Assembly (NCBI RefSeq): GCF_000737325.1
Contig: NZ_CP011125.1
Coordinates: forward strand, 6,634,001 to 6,698,000
Direction: 5' to 3'
Length of the DNA: 64,000 bases
DNA from: Sandaracinus amylolyticus
Lineage (GTDB): Bacteria; Myxococcota_A; Polyangia; Polyangiales; Sandaracinaceae
Part shown: piece after piece, positions 44,654 through 53,822 of the stretch
Layout: each line of letters starts with the position of its first letter
Position numbering within the stretch: the stretch's first letter is position 1
Made by a program: the position numbers and the translations under genes
Notes under the pieces: model-generated
The model's input: the letters and a program-made list of their open reading frames with translations, nothing else
The model's database searches: none
Told to the model about the DNA's origin: nothing

Positions 44654-45904
44654 ATGGTCGGTGAGCGCGGCGCGGTCGACGGCGTGGTGTGGGGCGAGCC
44701 CGTTCGCGGCGTTCGTTTCGGGCTGCGTCCGCCGCCCGGCGAGCTCGAGGCGGGCAGCAGCATCGCGCTCGAGCTCGTGTGCGAGAACCGCGGGCTCACG
44801 CCGATCTGGGTGTTCGGCTTCCAGAAGGGCTATCCGCGCAGCCTGCGCGTGTCGCCGCCGAAGCCGGATCGTCCGTACATCCGCGTGTCGTTCGCCGACG
44901 TGAACGTGCTGCACGCGCCGGACGCGTTCGTGCGCGTGATGCCGAACGAGTCGGTGCGGACGTGGCTCGATCTCTCGTTCGCGTTCGATCGGCGCGGCGC
45001 GGGCGCGTGGTCGATCGCGTTCGCGTACGACGCGATCCGCGGGGCCGGCGGGATGCGCGCGTGGAAGGCGCCCGACGACACGATCGCGCAGACGGGCATC
45101 GCGTCGATCGTCGTGTCGCGCGCGCGCTCGCTCCGGGAGGCGGGCATCGACGATGCGCTCGAGGCCGAGCTCGACGCGATGCTGCTCGGCGGGAGCGCGA
45201 GCACGGTCGATCGACTGCGTCAGCTCGGTCGCGGCGGTGGCGCGTATGCAGCGCGTCGCTTCGCGCGCGTGCTGGTCCCCGGCGCGGATGCGACGCTCGG
45301 ATGGAAAGCGCTCGACGCGCTCGAGCTGCTCGGGGCGGAAGGTCTCGCCGCGGTGCAGGCCGCGCGCGAAGATCTGCCGCACGCAGCGAGCGCGCTCGAC
45401 TTCGCGGCGGAGTGGATCGCGTTCCGCCTCGGTCGCGAGCCCGCGCCCGAGCACCTGCCCTTCGTGACGATGCTCGAGCAGCTCGTCCATCAGCCCGATC
45501 GCCGCGGCAACCTCGTCGTGACGTGGACTCCGCACGACTCGCCGGTGCACGGCTCGCAACGCATGGAGATCTTCGGCAACGGCGACCGCATCGTCGTCGT
45601 GCGCCCGGCAGGACAAGCGGTGCCGTCGACGCGTCGCACGCTGATGGGCGCGATGCCGATGCAGACGCTGCTCGAAGCGCTCGTGTGGTCCGGCGTCTGG
45701 CTGCTGCGACCGGTGCGGACGCAGGGCTTGCCCGACGAGCCGCGCCCGGCGCTCGAGGTGCAGCTGGCGCTGGGCGAGCCGTTCACGCGCAAGATCGCGA
45801 TGTGGAACGGCGAGTGGCGTCACGGCCCCGCGTTCCGTCTCGCGGATCTCCTCGATCGCCTCGCAGCGGCGGTGCGCCCCGAGTCGCTCCCGCCGCCGCG
45901 CTGA
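44654..45904 (+). CDS. Hypothetical protein, possible beta-sandwich plus helical domain
   Basis: A 416-residue soluble protein that I do not recognise. The N-terminus up to about residue 150 looks like a beta sandwich (SSIALELVCENRGLTPIWVF, RTWLDLSFAFDRRGAGAWSI). A middle helical part (GRGGGAYAARRFARVLVPGA, LGWKALDALELLGAEGLAAV) is HEAT-like. A final alpha-beta part includes RMEIFGNGDRIVVVRPAGQA. There is no signal peptide. Its stop abuts the sigma factor stop at TGATCA. Confidence 0.8.
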   Translation: MVGERGAVDGVVWGEPVRGVRFGLRPPPGELEAGSSIALELVCENRGLTPIWVFGFQKGYPRSLRVSPPKPDRPYIRVSFADVNVLHAPDAFVRVMPNESVRTWLDLSFAFDRRGAGAWSIAFAYDAIRGAGGMRAWKAPDDTIAQTGIASIVVSRARSLREAGIDDALEAELDAMLLGGSASTVDRLRQLGRGGGAYAARRFARVLVPGADATLGWKALDALELLGAEGLAAVQAAREDLPHAASALDFAAEWIAFRLGREPAPEHLPFVTMLEQLVHQPDRRGNLVVTWTPHDSPVHGSQRMEIFGNGDRIVVVRPAGQAVPSTRRTLMGAMPMQTLLEALVWSGVWLLRPVRTQGLPDEPRPALEVQLALGEPFTRKIAMWNGEWRHGPAFRLADLLDRLAAAVRPESLPPPR

Positions 45905-46720
45905 TCACGCCGCCATCGGCTGATACGCCGCGAGCGCGGTGCGCAGGCGCGAGCACGCGCGCTCCTCGAGCTGACGCACGCGCTCCTTGCTCACGCCCAT
46001 CTCGACACCGAGCGCCTCGAGCGTGATCGGCTCGTCCGAGAGCACGCGCGCCTCGACGATGCGCCGCTCGCGATCGCTGAGCTTCGCCAGCGCGTCGTCG
46101 AGCACCTCGCGCACGCCGCGGATCTCGAGATCGCGCGCGACCTCGTCCTCCGGCGACACCGCGACGCCGGGCAGACGATCGAGCGCCGACGACTGATCGT
46201 CGTAGGTCGCGTCGAGCGAGACGTCGCCCTGCGAGAGCAGCGGCCAGAGCTTCTCGCATCGCGCGAGCGGCATCCCCGAGCGCGCGGCGAGCTCTTCCAC
46301 CGAGTCGACGCCGGTGCGACGGAAGCTGCGGAGCGCGCGGCGCTCGGTGCGCGTGGTGCCGAGCCGCACGATGCGATAGCTGCGGATGACGTACTCGCGG
46401 ATCTCGGCGCGGATCCAGTAGACCGCGTAGGTCACGAGCCGGCACTCCTTGCTCGGGTCGTACTTCGCGGCGGCGCGGAGGAGCCCGAGGTTGCCCTGCT
46501 GGATGAGATCCTCGAGGGGCACGCCCCAGCGGCGGTACTCCTTCGCGATGCGGATCACGAAGGGCAGGCTCGCCTCGACGAGCTTCGAGCCCGCCGCCGC
46601 GTCGCCCGCGGCCCAGCGGCGCGCGAGCTCGCGCTCGGTCTCGGGATCGAGCTGCTCCACGCCGCGGAGATCGTTGCGGTAGCGATCGAGCTGCGAGGTG
46701 GTGCGGACGAGCGACGACAT
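45905..46720 (-). CDS. RpoH-like alternative sigma factor (sigma-70 family, group 3)
   Basis: A 271-residue sigma factor. Region 2 is clear (LVEASLPFVIRIAKEYRRWG, PLEDLIQQGNLGLLRAAAKY and TYAVYWIRAEIREYVIRSYR), as is region 4 (LSDRERRIVEARVLSDEPIT, TLEALGVEMGVSKERVRQLE). The segment after region 2 (RLGTTRTERRALRSFRR) resembles the RpoH box in position. It is shorter than housekeeping sigma and lacks region 1.1. Myxobacteria carry several RpoH-like sigmas for heat and development. The ATG at 46720 has GGAGG with good spacing. Which stress it serves is unknown. Confidence 0.92.
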   Translation of the reverse strand: MSSLVRTTSQLDRYRNDLRGVEQLDPETERELARRWAAGDAAAGSKLVEASLPFVIRIAKEYRRWGVPLEDLIQQGNLGLLRAAAKYDPSKECRLVTYAVYWIRAEIREYVIRSYRIVRLGTTRTERRALRSFRRTGVDSVEELAARSGMPLARCEKLWPLLSQGDVSLDATYDDQSSALDRLPGVAVSPEDEVARDLEIRGVREVLDDALAKLSDRERRIVEARVLSDEPITLEALGVEMGVSKERVRQLEERACSRLRTALAAYQPMAA

Positions 46721-46844
46721 GAGCGACCTCCGTTCGGCGCACCGTCGCTCTGCACCGTGCATGCCCGCGTCGAGATGCCGCGGAACCTCGAAGAACCAGG
46801 CGAATTCTCACGGCGGAGCATGCGTGCCGCGCGAGCAGGGAAGC

Positions 46845-46867
46845 CGCCGCGGCAGGTTGCCGCGGCG
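46845..46867. other. Inverted repeat upstream of the sigma gene
   Basis: CGCCGCGGCA-type halves (46845-46854 and 46858-46867) form a 10-bp perfect stem around a 3-base loop in the 287-base gap between the sigma gene (start 46720) and the hydrolase gene (stop 47008), both on the minus strand. It could act as a terminator of the hydrolase gene or as a regulatory site of the sigma gene. No T-tract is present. Confidence 0.45.
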
Positions 46868-47007
46868 AGCACGCGTGTGGGTCGGAGGAGGCGCGACGCG
46901 CGCGTCGCCAGGCAGGCGATCCGACGCGAAAGTCACGCGCTCGCGCTCGACGGACCGCGCCCGCTCGATGGATCACACCGCGCTCGATGGCGCGCGGATC
47001 CGGAGCC

Positions 47008-47841
47008 TCAGAGCATGTCGATCACGAGGCCTTCGTACGCGGCGAGCGAGTCCGCGAAGAGCTCGCGGGCACGTCGCTCCTTCTCGCGCACCATCGCGTC
47101 GGTCTGGCTCGGGTCGTGATGGAAGAGCACGTATTTCTTGATGCCCGCGGCTTTCACCAGCGCGACACCGGCCTCGAAGTGCGAGTGACCCCAGCCCGTC
47201 TTCGGGATGCCACCGCGCTCGCCCGAGTACTCCTCCGGCGTGTACATCGTGTCGAACACGAGCACGTCGGCATCGCGCGCGAGCGCGACGAGCTTCGGAT
47301 CGGGGATCGAGTAGTGCTCGGTGTCGGTCGCGTACACGACCGAGCGGCCCTTGTAGTCGACGCGGTACGCGAAGACGCCGCCGGGGTGATTGCCGGCCGC
47401 GCTCGTCACGCGCACGTCGTCGTCGATCGTGACCGTCTCGCCCTCGCGCAGATCGTGGAACTGCAGCGACGCGGGCAGCGTCGTGAGGTGCACCGGGAAG
47501 TTCGGCGTCTCCATCTGACCGGCGAGCGCGGTCTCGACGGTGCCCGTCACGTTCGCGGCGCCGTACATGTGGATCGTGTTGCCGGGCACGAACGCGGGCG
47601 CGAAGAACGGGAAGCCCTGGATGTGATCCCAGTGGACGTGGCTGAAGAAGAGATGCGCGGTGAGCGGCATGTCGCGCAGCCACGAGTTGCCGAGGAGGCG
47701 CAGGCCGGTGCCGCCGTCGAAGATGATGCGGGCGGTGCCGCACCGGACCTCGACGCAGCTCGTGTTGCCGCCGATCTCCGCGGTGTCGGGGCCCGGCACC
47801 GGGATGCTTCCGCGGACTCCCCAGAACCTGAGCCGGAACAT
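47008..47841 (-). CDS. Metallo-beta-lactamase-fold hydrolase (PDE/RNase Z-like)
   Basis: A 277-residue protein. It has the metal motif SHVHWDHIQGFPFF, the N-terminal FWGVRGSIPVPGPDT that is typical of the class, later His residues in AAGNHPGGVFAYR and a Asp in VVYATDTEHY, and LVFDTMYTPEEYSGER. It resembles the RNase Z / phosphodiesterase (PDE-like) subgroup. The substrate cannot be told from the sequence. The ATG at 47841 has GGGGGAAGG upstream. Confidence 0.88.
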   Translation of the reverse strand: MFRLRFWGVRGSIPVPGPDTAEIGGNTSCVEVRCGTARIIFDGGTGLRLLGNSWLRDMPLTAHLFFSHVHWDHIQGFPFFAPAFVPGNTIHMYGAANVTGTVETALAGQMETPNFPVHLTTLPASLQFHDLREGETVTIDDDVRVTSAAGNHPGGVFAYRVDYKGRSVVYATDTEHYSIPDPKLVALARDADVLVFDTMYTPEEYSGERGGIPKTGWGHSHFEAGVALVKAAGIKKYVLFHHDPSQTDAMVREKERRARELFADSLAAYEGLVIDML

Positions 47842-47952
47842 CCGCGCCTTCCCCCCTCGAGAGCGCGAGGATAGGCCGGTCGCCGGGCGGAGATCAATCA
47901 CGCTGATGGCGGGCTGGAACGCCGGAACCGCGCGTGTCATCACGGCGCGGCC

Positions 47953-48702
47953 GTGTCGATCCCGGTGCGAGTCCCGAGCCCGCGAGAGGACCAGCCGCGT
48001 CCCGCGCTGCTCGCAGCAGTGGCGGTGATCGCGCTCGCGACGGGGCTCGGCCTCGCGAGGTGGGGAACCTACGGTCGCCACGGGAGCGACGGGACCGAGA
48101 CCGAGACTGCAGTCGCGCCCGCGACCGAGCCCGAGCCCGAGCCCGAGCTCGCGACCGACACTGCGGCCTCCGCGCCGACGACCGAGACCGCCGAGACCGA
48201 GCCGACCGAACCGACCGCTCTGCTCGAGCCCACTGAAGCGCCCGACGTCGTCGCGCCGTCGGAGGCCGAAGCGGTCGCTCCGCCTCCCGAGCCCCCGAGC
48301 ACACCGCCCTCGCCCACCACGCCGGCGCGCCCGAGCCCGGCGTCCGCGCTGCAGCTCGTGCGCGGGCGCGTCGCGTACCTGCGCTGCGATGGTGTCCCGC
48401 AGCGTCGCGGGCCGGTGCCCTGCCCTCGCGACGAAGCGCTCGAGGCAGCGGCGTGGAACGCCATCGCGACCGTCACGTCGTGCGCGGAGCTGCCGGCCGC
48501 CGAAGGCGAGGCCGACATCGTGATCGACTTCGACGGAGGCGAGACCGAGATCAGCGCGCGCGATCGGTTCGCGACCGACGTCGTGCGGCTCGACGGAGCG
48601 CGCGTCGCGGCGTGCGTCGCACCCGCGCTCGGCGCGGTGCCGCAGACGATGGGCGCGTCGCGCCTCGTCGTGTCGTTCCGCTTCGCGCTGCGCGCGCGCT
48701 GA
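47953..48702 (+). CDS. Membrane-anchored protein with long acidic linker and TonB-C-like or unknown C-terminal domain
   Basis: A 249-residue protein. A membrane helix near the N-terminus (LLAAVAVIALATGLGLARW, about 19-37) is followed by a low-complexity Thr/Glu/Pro/Ala linker (residues 45-135). A C-terminal domain holds four cysteines (YLRCDGVPQR, GPVPCPRDEA, VTSCAELPAA and VAACVAPALG) in a beta-like context (EADIVIDFDGGETEISARDR). The periplasmic C-domain is not recognised. It starts with a GTG at 47953 and diverges from the hydrolase gene across 111 bases. Confidence 0.72.
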   Translation: MSIPVRVPSPREDQPRPALLAAVAVIALATGLGLARWGTYGRHGSDGTETETAVAPATEPEPEPELATDTAASAPTTETAETEPTEPTALLEPTEAPDVVAPSEAEAVAPPPEPPSTPPSPTTPARPSPASALQLVRGRVAYLRCDGVPQRRGPVPCPRDEALEAAAWNAIATVTSCAELPAAEGEADIVIDFDGGETEISARDRFATDVVRLDGARVAACVAPALGAVPQTMGASRLVVSFRFALRAR

Positions 48703-48708
48703 ACGCGA

Positions 48709-49293
48709 TCAGAAGAGCCGCTCGGTGCTCGGCTCGGCGCGCGGCGAGTGACAGCGCCGACAGCGCGGCTCGTATGCGTCCTTCGCGCCGACGAGCACGC
48801 GATCACCGCTCGCGATCATCCGCTGCGAGCGCCCCGCGGGCTGGCCGCAGCGGCTGCAGATCGCGAGCGTCTTCGTCACGTACTCCGCGATGCACAGCAG
48901 CGCCGGCACCGGCTCGAACGGCTTGCCCGTGTAGTCCTGATCGAGCCCCGCGCAGATCACGCGCACGCCCGCATCGGCGAGCCGCTCCGCGACCTGGACG
49001 ATCCCCGCGTCGAAGAACTGCACCTCGTCGATGCCGACGACGCGCGTCTCCGAGTGCACGGCGCGCGCGATCTCGTCCGAGCTCCCCACCGCGACCGCTT
49101 CGATCGAGTGCTCCGAGTGCGAGACGATCTTCGTCTCGTGGTAGCGATCGTCGATCCTCGGCTTGAAGATCTGCAGCGGTTGACGCGCGATCGCGGCGCG
49201 CTTGAGCCGGCGGATGAGCTCCTCGGACTTCCCGCTGAACATCGGCCCGCAGATCAGCTCGATCCAGCCGATCTCGCCGTGCATCACGTGCAT
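48709..49293 (-). CDS. tdk: Thymidine kinase
   Basis: A 194-residue type II thymidine kinase that salvages thymidine to dTMP. It has the P-loop [17 protein letters not shown], the acid/base motif [11 protein letters not shown], the sugar-binding [14 protein letters not shown], and a zinc-binding set of cysteines (CSRCGQPAG and CRRCHSP). Length and order are normal. It ends facing the membrane protein gene on the other strand, six bases away. Confidence 0.96.
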   Translation of the reverse strand: MHVMHGEIGWIELICGPMFSGKSEELIRRLKRAAIARQPLQIFKPRIDDRYHETKIVSHSEHSIEAVAVGSSDEIARAVHSETRVVGIDEVQFFDAGIVQVAERLADAGVRVICAGLDQDYTGKPFEPVPALLCIAEYVTKTLAICSRCGQPAGRSQRMIASGDRVLVGAKDAYEPRCRRCHSPRAEPSTERLF

Positions 49294-49393
49294 GGCGCGC
49301 CCCTCTAGCCCTGGCCCCGGAACCGCGCAACCTCACTGGAACGCTGCACGAGGGGCTTTTGCCCGACCAGCGTCTCGTGCTAGCTTGCGAATC

Positions 49394-49651
49394 GTGGACG
49401 TCGTCTTGCGCAAGGTAGGACGCAAGCCCGGCCGGGCCGTCATCGGTCGGCTGTTGCGACCGCCGCGCAAGGGCAGCGTCCTGGTCATCGAGTTTCCCGA
49501 CGGCTTGCACGAGTACGTGACCACTCCGGTGAAGCGCGTCCTCCGCATCTGCGGCCGCGAGATCTACTACATCCAGACGGCGAACAGCCGCTATCGCCTC
49601 GAGATCCGCTCGGGCGAGAGCGCGGCGATGGAAGCGCCGGTCGCTCGCTGA
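49394..49651 (+). CDS. Small conserved-looking basic protein
   Basis: An 85-residue protein beginning with GTG at 49394. It is basic (VVLRKVGRKPGRAVIGRLLR) with a central beta-like part (SVLVIEFPDGLHEYVTTPVK, then RICGREIYYIQTANSRYRLE). No signal or membrane segment is seen. Codon use is coding-like. I do not recognise it. It is divergent from tdk with 100 bases between. Confidence 0.65.
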   Translation: MDVVLRKVGRKPGRAVIGRLLRPPRKGSVLVIEFPDGLHEYVTTPVKRVLRICGREIYYIQTANSRYRLEIRSGESAAMEAPVAR

Positions 49652-49652
49652 G

Positions 49653-50105
49653 TCACTCGAACGTGCGAACGAGCGCGTCAACGTCCGTCCGCGTCGCGGG
49701 CTTCGGCGTCCACCGCACGAACAGCGTCGCGCTGACCGCGACCGGCGCGGCCAACAGCGCGATCCCGAGCGCGACGTCCTCGAGCGCGCGCCCGAGCGAC
49801 ACGCGGTAGGACACGCGCACCGTCGCGAAGCCCGCGATCGCCACGAGGAGCAGCGTCAGCGTCCACAGCACCGGCGCGCGATGACGACGCACGAGCGGCG
49901 CGATCGCGCCCATCAGCGCGCCGAACGGCACGACCAGCACGGCGCCGCGCGTCAGCAGGTACGACAGCTCGATCCCCGGCACGTCGAGCACGCGCGCGAC
50001 GACGCTCACCTCGAGCGCGAGCAGCGCGAGCGCGAGCTCGGCGAGCACGACGCCCTTCCACCAGCTCGGCGGCGATGGTCGGAGCGCGGCGATCTCGGGG
50101 TCCAT
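49653..50105 (-). CDS. Four-helix integral membrane protein
   Basis: A 150-residue protein with about four hydrophobic helices (VVLAELALALLALEVSVVAR, LLTRGAVLVVPFGALMGAIA, VLWTLTLLLVAIAGFATVRV and LEDVALGIALLAAPVAVSAT). Loops are short and polar. I recognise no transporter or enzyme family. It follows the N-formylglutamate amidohydrolase gene, 38 bases apart, on the same strand. Its stop is one base from the convergent small gene's stop. Confidence 0.75.
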   Translation of the reverse strand: MDPEIAALRPSPPSWWKGVVLAELALALLALEVSVVARVLDVPGIELSYLLTRGAVLVVPFGALMGAIAPLVRRHRAPVLWTLTLLLVAIAGFATVRVSYRVSLGRALEDVALGIALLAAPVAVSATLFVRWTPKPATRTDVDALVRTFE

Positions 50106-50143
50106 CGACGTGCTCCGACCGCTGGCGTTCGCGACGGTTCCCG

Positions 50144-50962
50144 TCAGCGTGGCGCGAGGTCGAGGTGCGCGAGACGGTCGAGCAGCGTGCCCGCGAGATC
50201 GCGCAGCCACGCGAGCTCCGCGTCCTTCGGGCGGCTGCTCGGCTCGTCGACGTAGAGCGCGCGGTTGAGCTCGATCTGGATCGCGTGCACGCCCTCGTCG
50301 GGGCGCCCGTAGTGCCCGGTCGTCCAGCCGCCGCGATACGGATCGTCGTGGCGCACGCTGAGGCCGGCCGCGCGGAAGTGACGCTCGACCACGTCGATCA
50401 CGCGCGGGTCCGCGCTCGTGCGGCCGCGCGTCCCGGGCACCACGTCGGCGCGGCGGGTGGCACCATCGCGCGAGGTCGACGGCATCGAGTGCGCGGCGAC
50501 GAGGATCGCGTAGCCGAAGCGCTCGCGCTTGCGCTCGAGCGTCTCGCGCAGCGCGCGGTGGTAGGGATCGTGGAACGCGTCGAGGCGATCGCGCAGATCC
50601 GCGTAGCGCAGCGGGCTCCGGAGCGCGGGGCGTCCATCGGTCGTCACGCGCCACACGACGCCGCGCGCCTGCGTGGGACGCGGCGCGGGATGATCGGGCA
50701 CGGTGTCGCGATCGACGTCGTCGGGCGCGCGGTTGAGATCGATGACGTAGCGCGAGACCTTCGCGACGAGCAGCGTCGCGCCGTGCGCGGGCGCCTCGTC
50801 CCAGATGCGATCGACGTAGAGATCGGAGTCGCGCAGCACCGCCTCGCGCGGGACGATCAGCGAGGACGCGACACGCTCGGGGATCGCCAGGCCCGCGTGC
50901 GGGACCTCGACCACGACCGGTGTCTCGGCGCGGTCGGGCGCATGGAGCGAGTAGAACGTCAT
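50144..50962 (-). CDS. N-formylglutamate amidohydrolase family protein
   Basis: A 272-residue protein. VVVEVPHAGLAIPERV, DSDLYVDRIWDEAPAHG, VSRYVIDLNRAPDD and AHSMPSTSRDGATRRADVVP fit the COG3741 family. These zinc enzymes hydrolyse N-formyl-L-glutamate in the five-step histidine-degradation pathway, and others act on different amides. No other hut genes are near, so the substrate is uncertain. Confidence 0.88.
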   Translation of the reverse strand: MTFYSLHAPDRAETPVVVEVPHAGLAIPERVASSLIVPREAVLRDSDLYVDRIWDEAPAHGATLLVAKVSRYVIDLNRAPDDVDRDTVPDHPAPRPTQARGVVWRVTTDGRPALRSPLRYADLRDRLDAFHDPYHRALRETLERKRERFGYAILVAAHSMPSTSRDGATRRADVVPGTRGRTSADPRVIDVVERHFRAAGLSVRHDDPYRGGWTTGHYGRPDEGVHAIQIELNRALYVDEPSSRPKDAELAWLRDLAGTLLDRLAHLDLAPR

Positions 50963-51040
50963 CGAGCGTCCGAGGGATGTAGCACGAGGTGATCGTGCGC
51001 ACGGGCCGCTCGAACGACGAGGGGCCCGCGCGCGATCACG

Positions 51041-51265
51041 CTACTCGCTCGGCGCGGCCCCGTCCCGCTCCGCAGCCTCGGCCGCCTCCGCAGCGTCTCG
51101 CGCCTGCGACCGCGCGCGGATGTTCTGCAGGTGGATGACCCACGCGACCGACGCGACGATCAGGATGAACGCGACGAACGCGACCGCGACGATGCGGCCG
51201 TCGAAGCGGCGCGCGGGCGGCCGGGGCGTCGCGGGAGACGAGGTGCTGGCGGAAGACGAGGTCAC
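51041..51265 (-). CDS. Small single-pass membrane protein
   Basis: A 74-residue protein with one hydrophobic helix (IVAVAFVAFILIVASVAWVI, about 25-45). The N-terminal Ser/Thr/Pro-rich 20 residues and the Ala/Glu-rich C-terminus are low in complexity. It begins with a GTG at 51265, 15 bases after the PIN-like gene stop, and may be in an operon with it. No clear ribosome site is seen. No family recognised. Confidence 0.5.
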   Translation of the reverse strand: MTSSSASTSSPATPRPPARRFDGRIVAVAFVAFILIVASVAWVIHLQNIRARSQARDAAEAAEAAERDGAAPSE

Positions 51266-51280
51266 GCGCGTGTTCTGGGA

Positions 51281-51715
51281 TCAGGACTTCTTCTTCGCCA
51301 TCGGGGGGGGCGGCGGCGGGGTCGTCTGCTCCACGAGCCACGCCTCGGACGAGATGAAGAGCACGCCGTCCGACTCGGTCTTGTCGGCGAGATCGGGGTG
51401 ATCGGTGATCACGCGCTTGAGACCGGTCGCCTTCGCGCTCGCGACGAGGCCCTTCTCCCACGCGTCGGCGGCGGGCTGGCTCTTCAGCGGGACGATCTCC
51501 ACGAGGTCGCGGATCAACTTCATCTGCGGCTCGACGGCCTCCTGCTTGAAGCCAGGCACCGCGGCGAGCATCGCCTGCACGCGATCGAGCACCCAGTCGG
51601 TGGTCTTCGGCTTCTTCCCCGGCTTGCCGAGCACACGACGCACGACGTGCTCGGGGGGTGTGCCTGCCGCCACCGAGGCGTTCACGAACAGATCCGGACC
51701 CAGAAGGCTGTCCAC
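51281..51715 (-). CDS. PIN-domain-like protein
   Basis: A 144-residue protein. The N-terminal LLGPDLFVNASVAAGTPPEH, then a helical middle and VITDHPDLADKTESDGVLFI, have the spacing of acidic residues seen in PIN-type nucleases; this match is by eye and tentative. The tail is proline- and lysine-rich (EQTTPPPPPPMAKKKS). The GTG at 51715 is chosen over one two codons upstream because GGAG lies six bases ahead of it. No VapB-like antitoxin gene is adjacent. Confidence 0.6.
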   Translation of the reverse strand: MDSLLGPDLFVNASVAAGTPPEHVVRRVLGKPGKKPKTTDWVLDRVQAMLAAVPGFKQEAVEPQMKLIRDLVEIVPLKSQPAADAWEKGLVASAKATGLKRVITDHPDLADKTESDGVLFISSEAWLVEQTTPPPPPPMAKKKS

Positions 51716-51824
51716 GCACACCTCCGTCAGAGGCCGAGATGATAAACGCGCGCGCGGCGGTCGCAGCGGCTTTTTCTCGGGCGTTGACCCAGCGGCTCGG
51801 ACGTGCTTTCACGTCGGCCCCGCG

Positions 51825-53327
51825 ATGCGTCGCAATCTGACGATCCTGGTGGGCATCGTCGCGATCGTCGGGCTCGCGACCGCGGGCCTGTCGGCGATCG
51901 CGGGGCACGGCCCGAGCGGCGCATCGGCGACGACCGAGATCGCGCGCGCGCCCGACGAGCCGCTGCCCGAGCCCACGTCCGAAGAAGAGCGCGCCGCACG
52001 CGAGCGCGAGCACCAAGCGATGCTCGATCGCGACTACCCGCTGCACGGTCTGGTGACGAAGACGCAGCTCGTGGTGCGCGCGCGGCCGGAGCCCGAGGCG
52101 AACATCGAAGGATGGCTGCGCGTCGGCTCGCACCTCCGCCTCAAGCGCGAGAGCACGCGGACGCCGACGTGCGCGAGCGGCTGGTACGAGCTCTGGCCGC
52201 GTGGGTTCGCGTGCGCGGGGCTCGGCGTCGACGTCACGGAGACGGCGCCCGAGCACGGCCGCGAGGTCGCGCCCGATCTCGAGAGCGCGCTGCCGTACCA
52301 CTACTACTTCGTGAAGGAGCCGCAGGTGCCGGAGTGGCACCAGCTCCCATCGCGCGACGATCAGCGCGCCGCGATCGCGCACGCGACGCGTTATCTCGAA
52401 TTCCTGCGCGACGACGAGCGACGCGCGGCGCGGCTGCGCGCGGGCGAGCTCGCGAACGAGCCCGGCGCGCCGCGCGAGGTCGCGCGCTGGCTCGATCACG
52501 GGTTCTGGATCGCGTCGAACGCGACCGAGGTGCGCTCGCAGCGTCGCTTCGTGCGCACGGTGCGCGGCAGCTACGTCAAGGAAGCGCAGCTCGAGGAGCG
52601 CACGGGCTCGCAGTTCCACGGCGTCGAGCTCGACGAGACGCGCACGCTGCCGATCGCGTGGACGGTGCGCGCGGCGCGACCGCTCGCGCGGCGTGATCGC
52701 GAGGACGGCACCACGCGCCTGATCGAGGTCGAGGGCGAAGAAGCGATCGAGCGGCTCGAGGTCGTGCCGTGGCAGCGACGCGAGCGGATCGGGGATCGCA
52801 TCTATCACGTGGTCGACGGACCGAACGGCGAGGTGCGGTATCTGCGCGACTGGTTCGTCGCGGTCGCGGAGCGGCGCGACCCGCCGGCGGGCGTCGCGGC
52901 GCACGAGCCCTGGGTGCACGTCGATCTCTCGGCGCAGACGCTGGTCGTGTATCGCGGTCCGACGCCGATCTACGCGACGCTCGTGTCGAGCGGGGTCGAG
53001 GGGCACGTCACGCCGATCGGCGAGTTCACGATCCGGCGCAAGTTCGTGACCGACACGATGGCGGACCTCGGGCCCGAAGCGGGCGACGATCGTTATCGCA
53101 TCGAGGACGTGCCGTGGACGCAGTACTTCGACGGCTCGATCGCGCTGCACGCGGCGTTCTGGCACGGGCAATTCGGTATCACGCGCTCGCACGGATGCGT
53201 GAACCTCGCGCCGCGTGACGCGCAGTGGGTGTTCCAGCACACGTGGCCCGAGGTGCCCGACGGTTGGCACGGCGTGTCCACCGAGGGCACGGGCGTACGC
53301 GGCAGTCGCGTGATCGTGACGGAGTGA
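51825..53327 (+). CDS. Exported L,D-transpeptidase (YkuD) with SH3-like domain
   Basis: A 500-residue protein. An N-terminal signal/anchor helix (LTILVGIVAIVGLATAGLSA) is followed by an SH3-like region (TKTQLVVRARPEPEANIEGW to GFACAGLGVDV). A long middle region is followed by the YkuD domain (about 360-490): VHVDLSAQTLVVYRGPTPIY, TPIGEFTIRRKF and the active-site HGQFGITRSHGCVNLAP, with the catalytic Cys at residue 458. These enzymes form 3-3 crosslinks or attach proteins to peptidoglycan. It diverges from the PIN-like gene and precedes the phosphatase gene by five bases. Confidence 0.93.
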   Translation: MRRNLTILVGIVAIVGLATAGLSAIAGHGPSGASATTEIARAPDEPLPEPTSEEERAAREREHQAMLDRDYPLHGLVTKTQLVVRARPEPEANIEGWLRVGSHLRLKRESTRTPTCASGWYELWPRGFACAGLGVDVTETAPEHGREVAPDLESALPYHYYFVKEPQVPEWHQLPSRDDQRAAIAHATRYLEFLRDDERRAARLRAGELANEPGAPREVARWLDHGFWIASNATEVRSQRRFVRTVRGSYVKEAQLEERTGSQFHGVELDETRTLPIAWTVRAARPLARRDREDGTTRLIEVEGEEAIERLEVVPWQRRERIGDRIYHVVDGPNGEVRYLRDWFVAVAERRDPPAGVAAHEPWVHVDLSAQTLVVYRGPTPIYATLVSSGVEGHVTPIGEFTIRRKFVTDTMADLGPEAGDDRYRIEDVPWTQYFDGSIALHAAFWHGQFGITRSHGCVNLAPRDAQWVFQHTWPEVPDGWHGVSTEGTGVRGSRVIVTE

Positions 53328-53332
53328 CGACG

Positions 53333-53821
53333 ATGGCGAAGAGCGGCGTGGTGCGGGTGTGCTTCGTGTGCCTCGGCAACATCTGTCGCTCGCCCACGGC
53401 GGAGGCCGTGTTCCGTCGCGACGTCGAGGCGGCGGGGATCGCGCATCGCTTCGAGATCGACAGCGCGGGAACGGGTGACTGGCACGTCGGCGAGCTCGCG
53501 CATCCGCGCACGCGCGCGACGGCGGAGCAGCACGGCATCGCGATCACGCATCGCGCGCAGCGCTTCACGAGCGCGGACTTCGCGCGCTTCGACTGGATCG
53601 TCGCGATGGATCGCGGGAACGTGCAGGCGCTCCGCGATCTCGCTCCGGACGACGGCGCGCGAGCGAAGATCCACATGTTCCGCGCGTGGGAGTCGGACGC
53701 GCCGCTGCACGCGGAAGTGCCGGACCCGTACTACAGCGGGCAGTTCGATCTGGTGCTCGAGATCTGCGAGCGCGCGTCGGCCGGTCTGCTCGCGCACCTG
53801 CGGGCGAAGCACGGGATCTGA
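53333..53821 (+). CDS. Low-molecular-weight protein-tyrosine phosphatase family protein
   Basis: A 162-residue protein with the phosphatase loop CLGNICRS near the N-terminus (Cys13 and Arg19), and the general acid in DPYYSG near residue 129. This fold hydrolyses tyrosine phosphate or, in some members, sugar phosphates on proteins. It overlaps nothing but ends one base before the start of the fructosamine-kinase-like gene. That pairing suggests it removes phosphate from ketosamine adducts, see the next gene. Confidence 0.93.
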   Translation: MAKSGVVRVCFVCLGNICRSPTAEAVFRRDVEAAGIAHRFEIDSAGTGDWHVGELAHPRTRATAEQHGIAITHRAQRFTSADFARFDWIVAMDRGNVQALRDLAPDDGARAKIHMFRAWESDAPLHAEVPDPYYSGQFDLVLEICERASAGLLAHLRAKHGI

Positions 53822-53822
53822 C

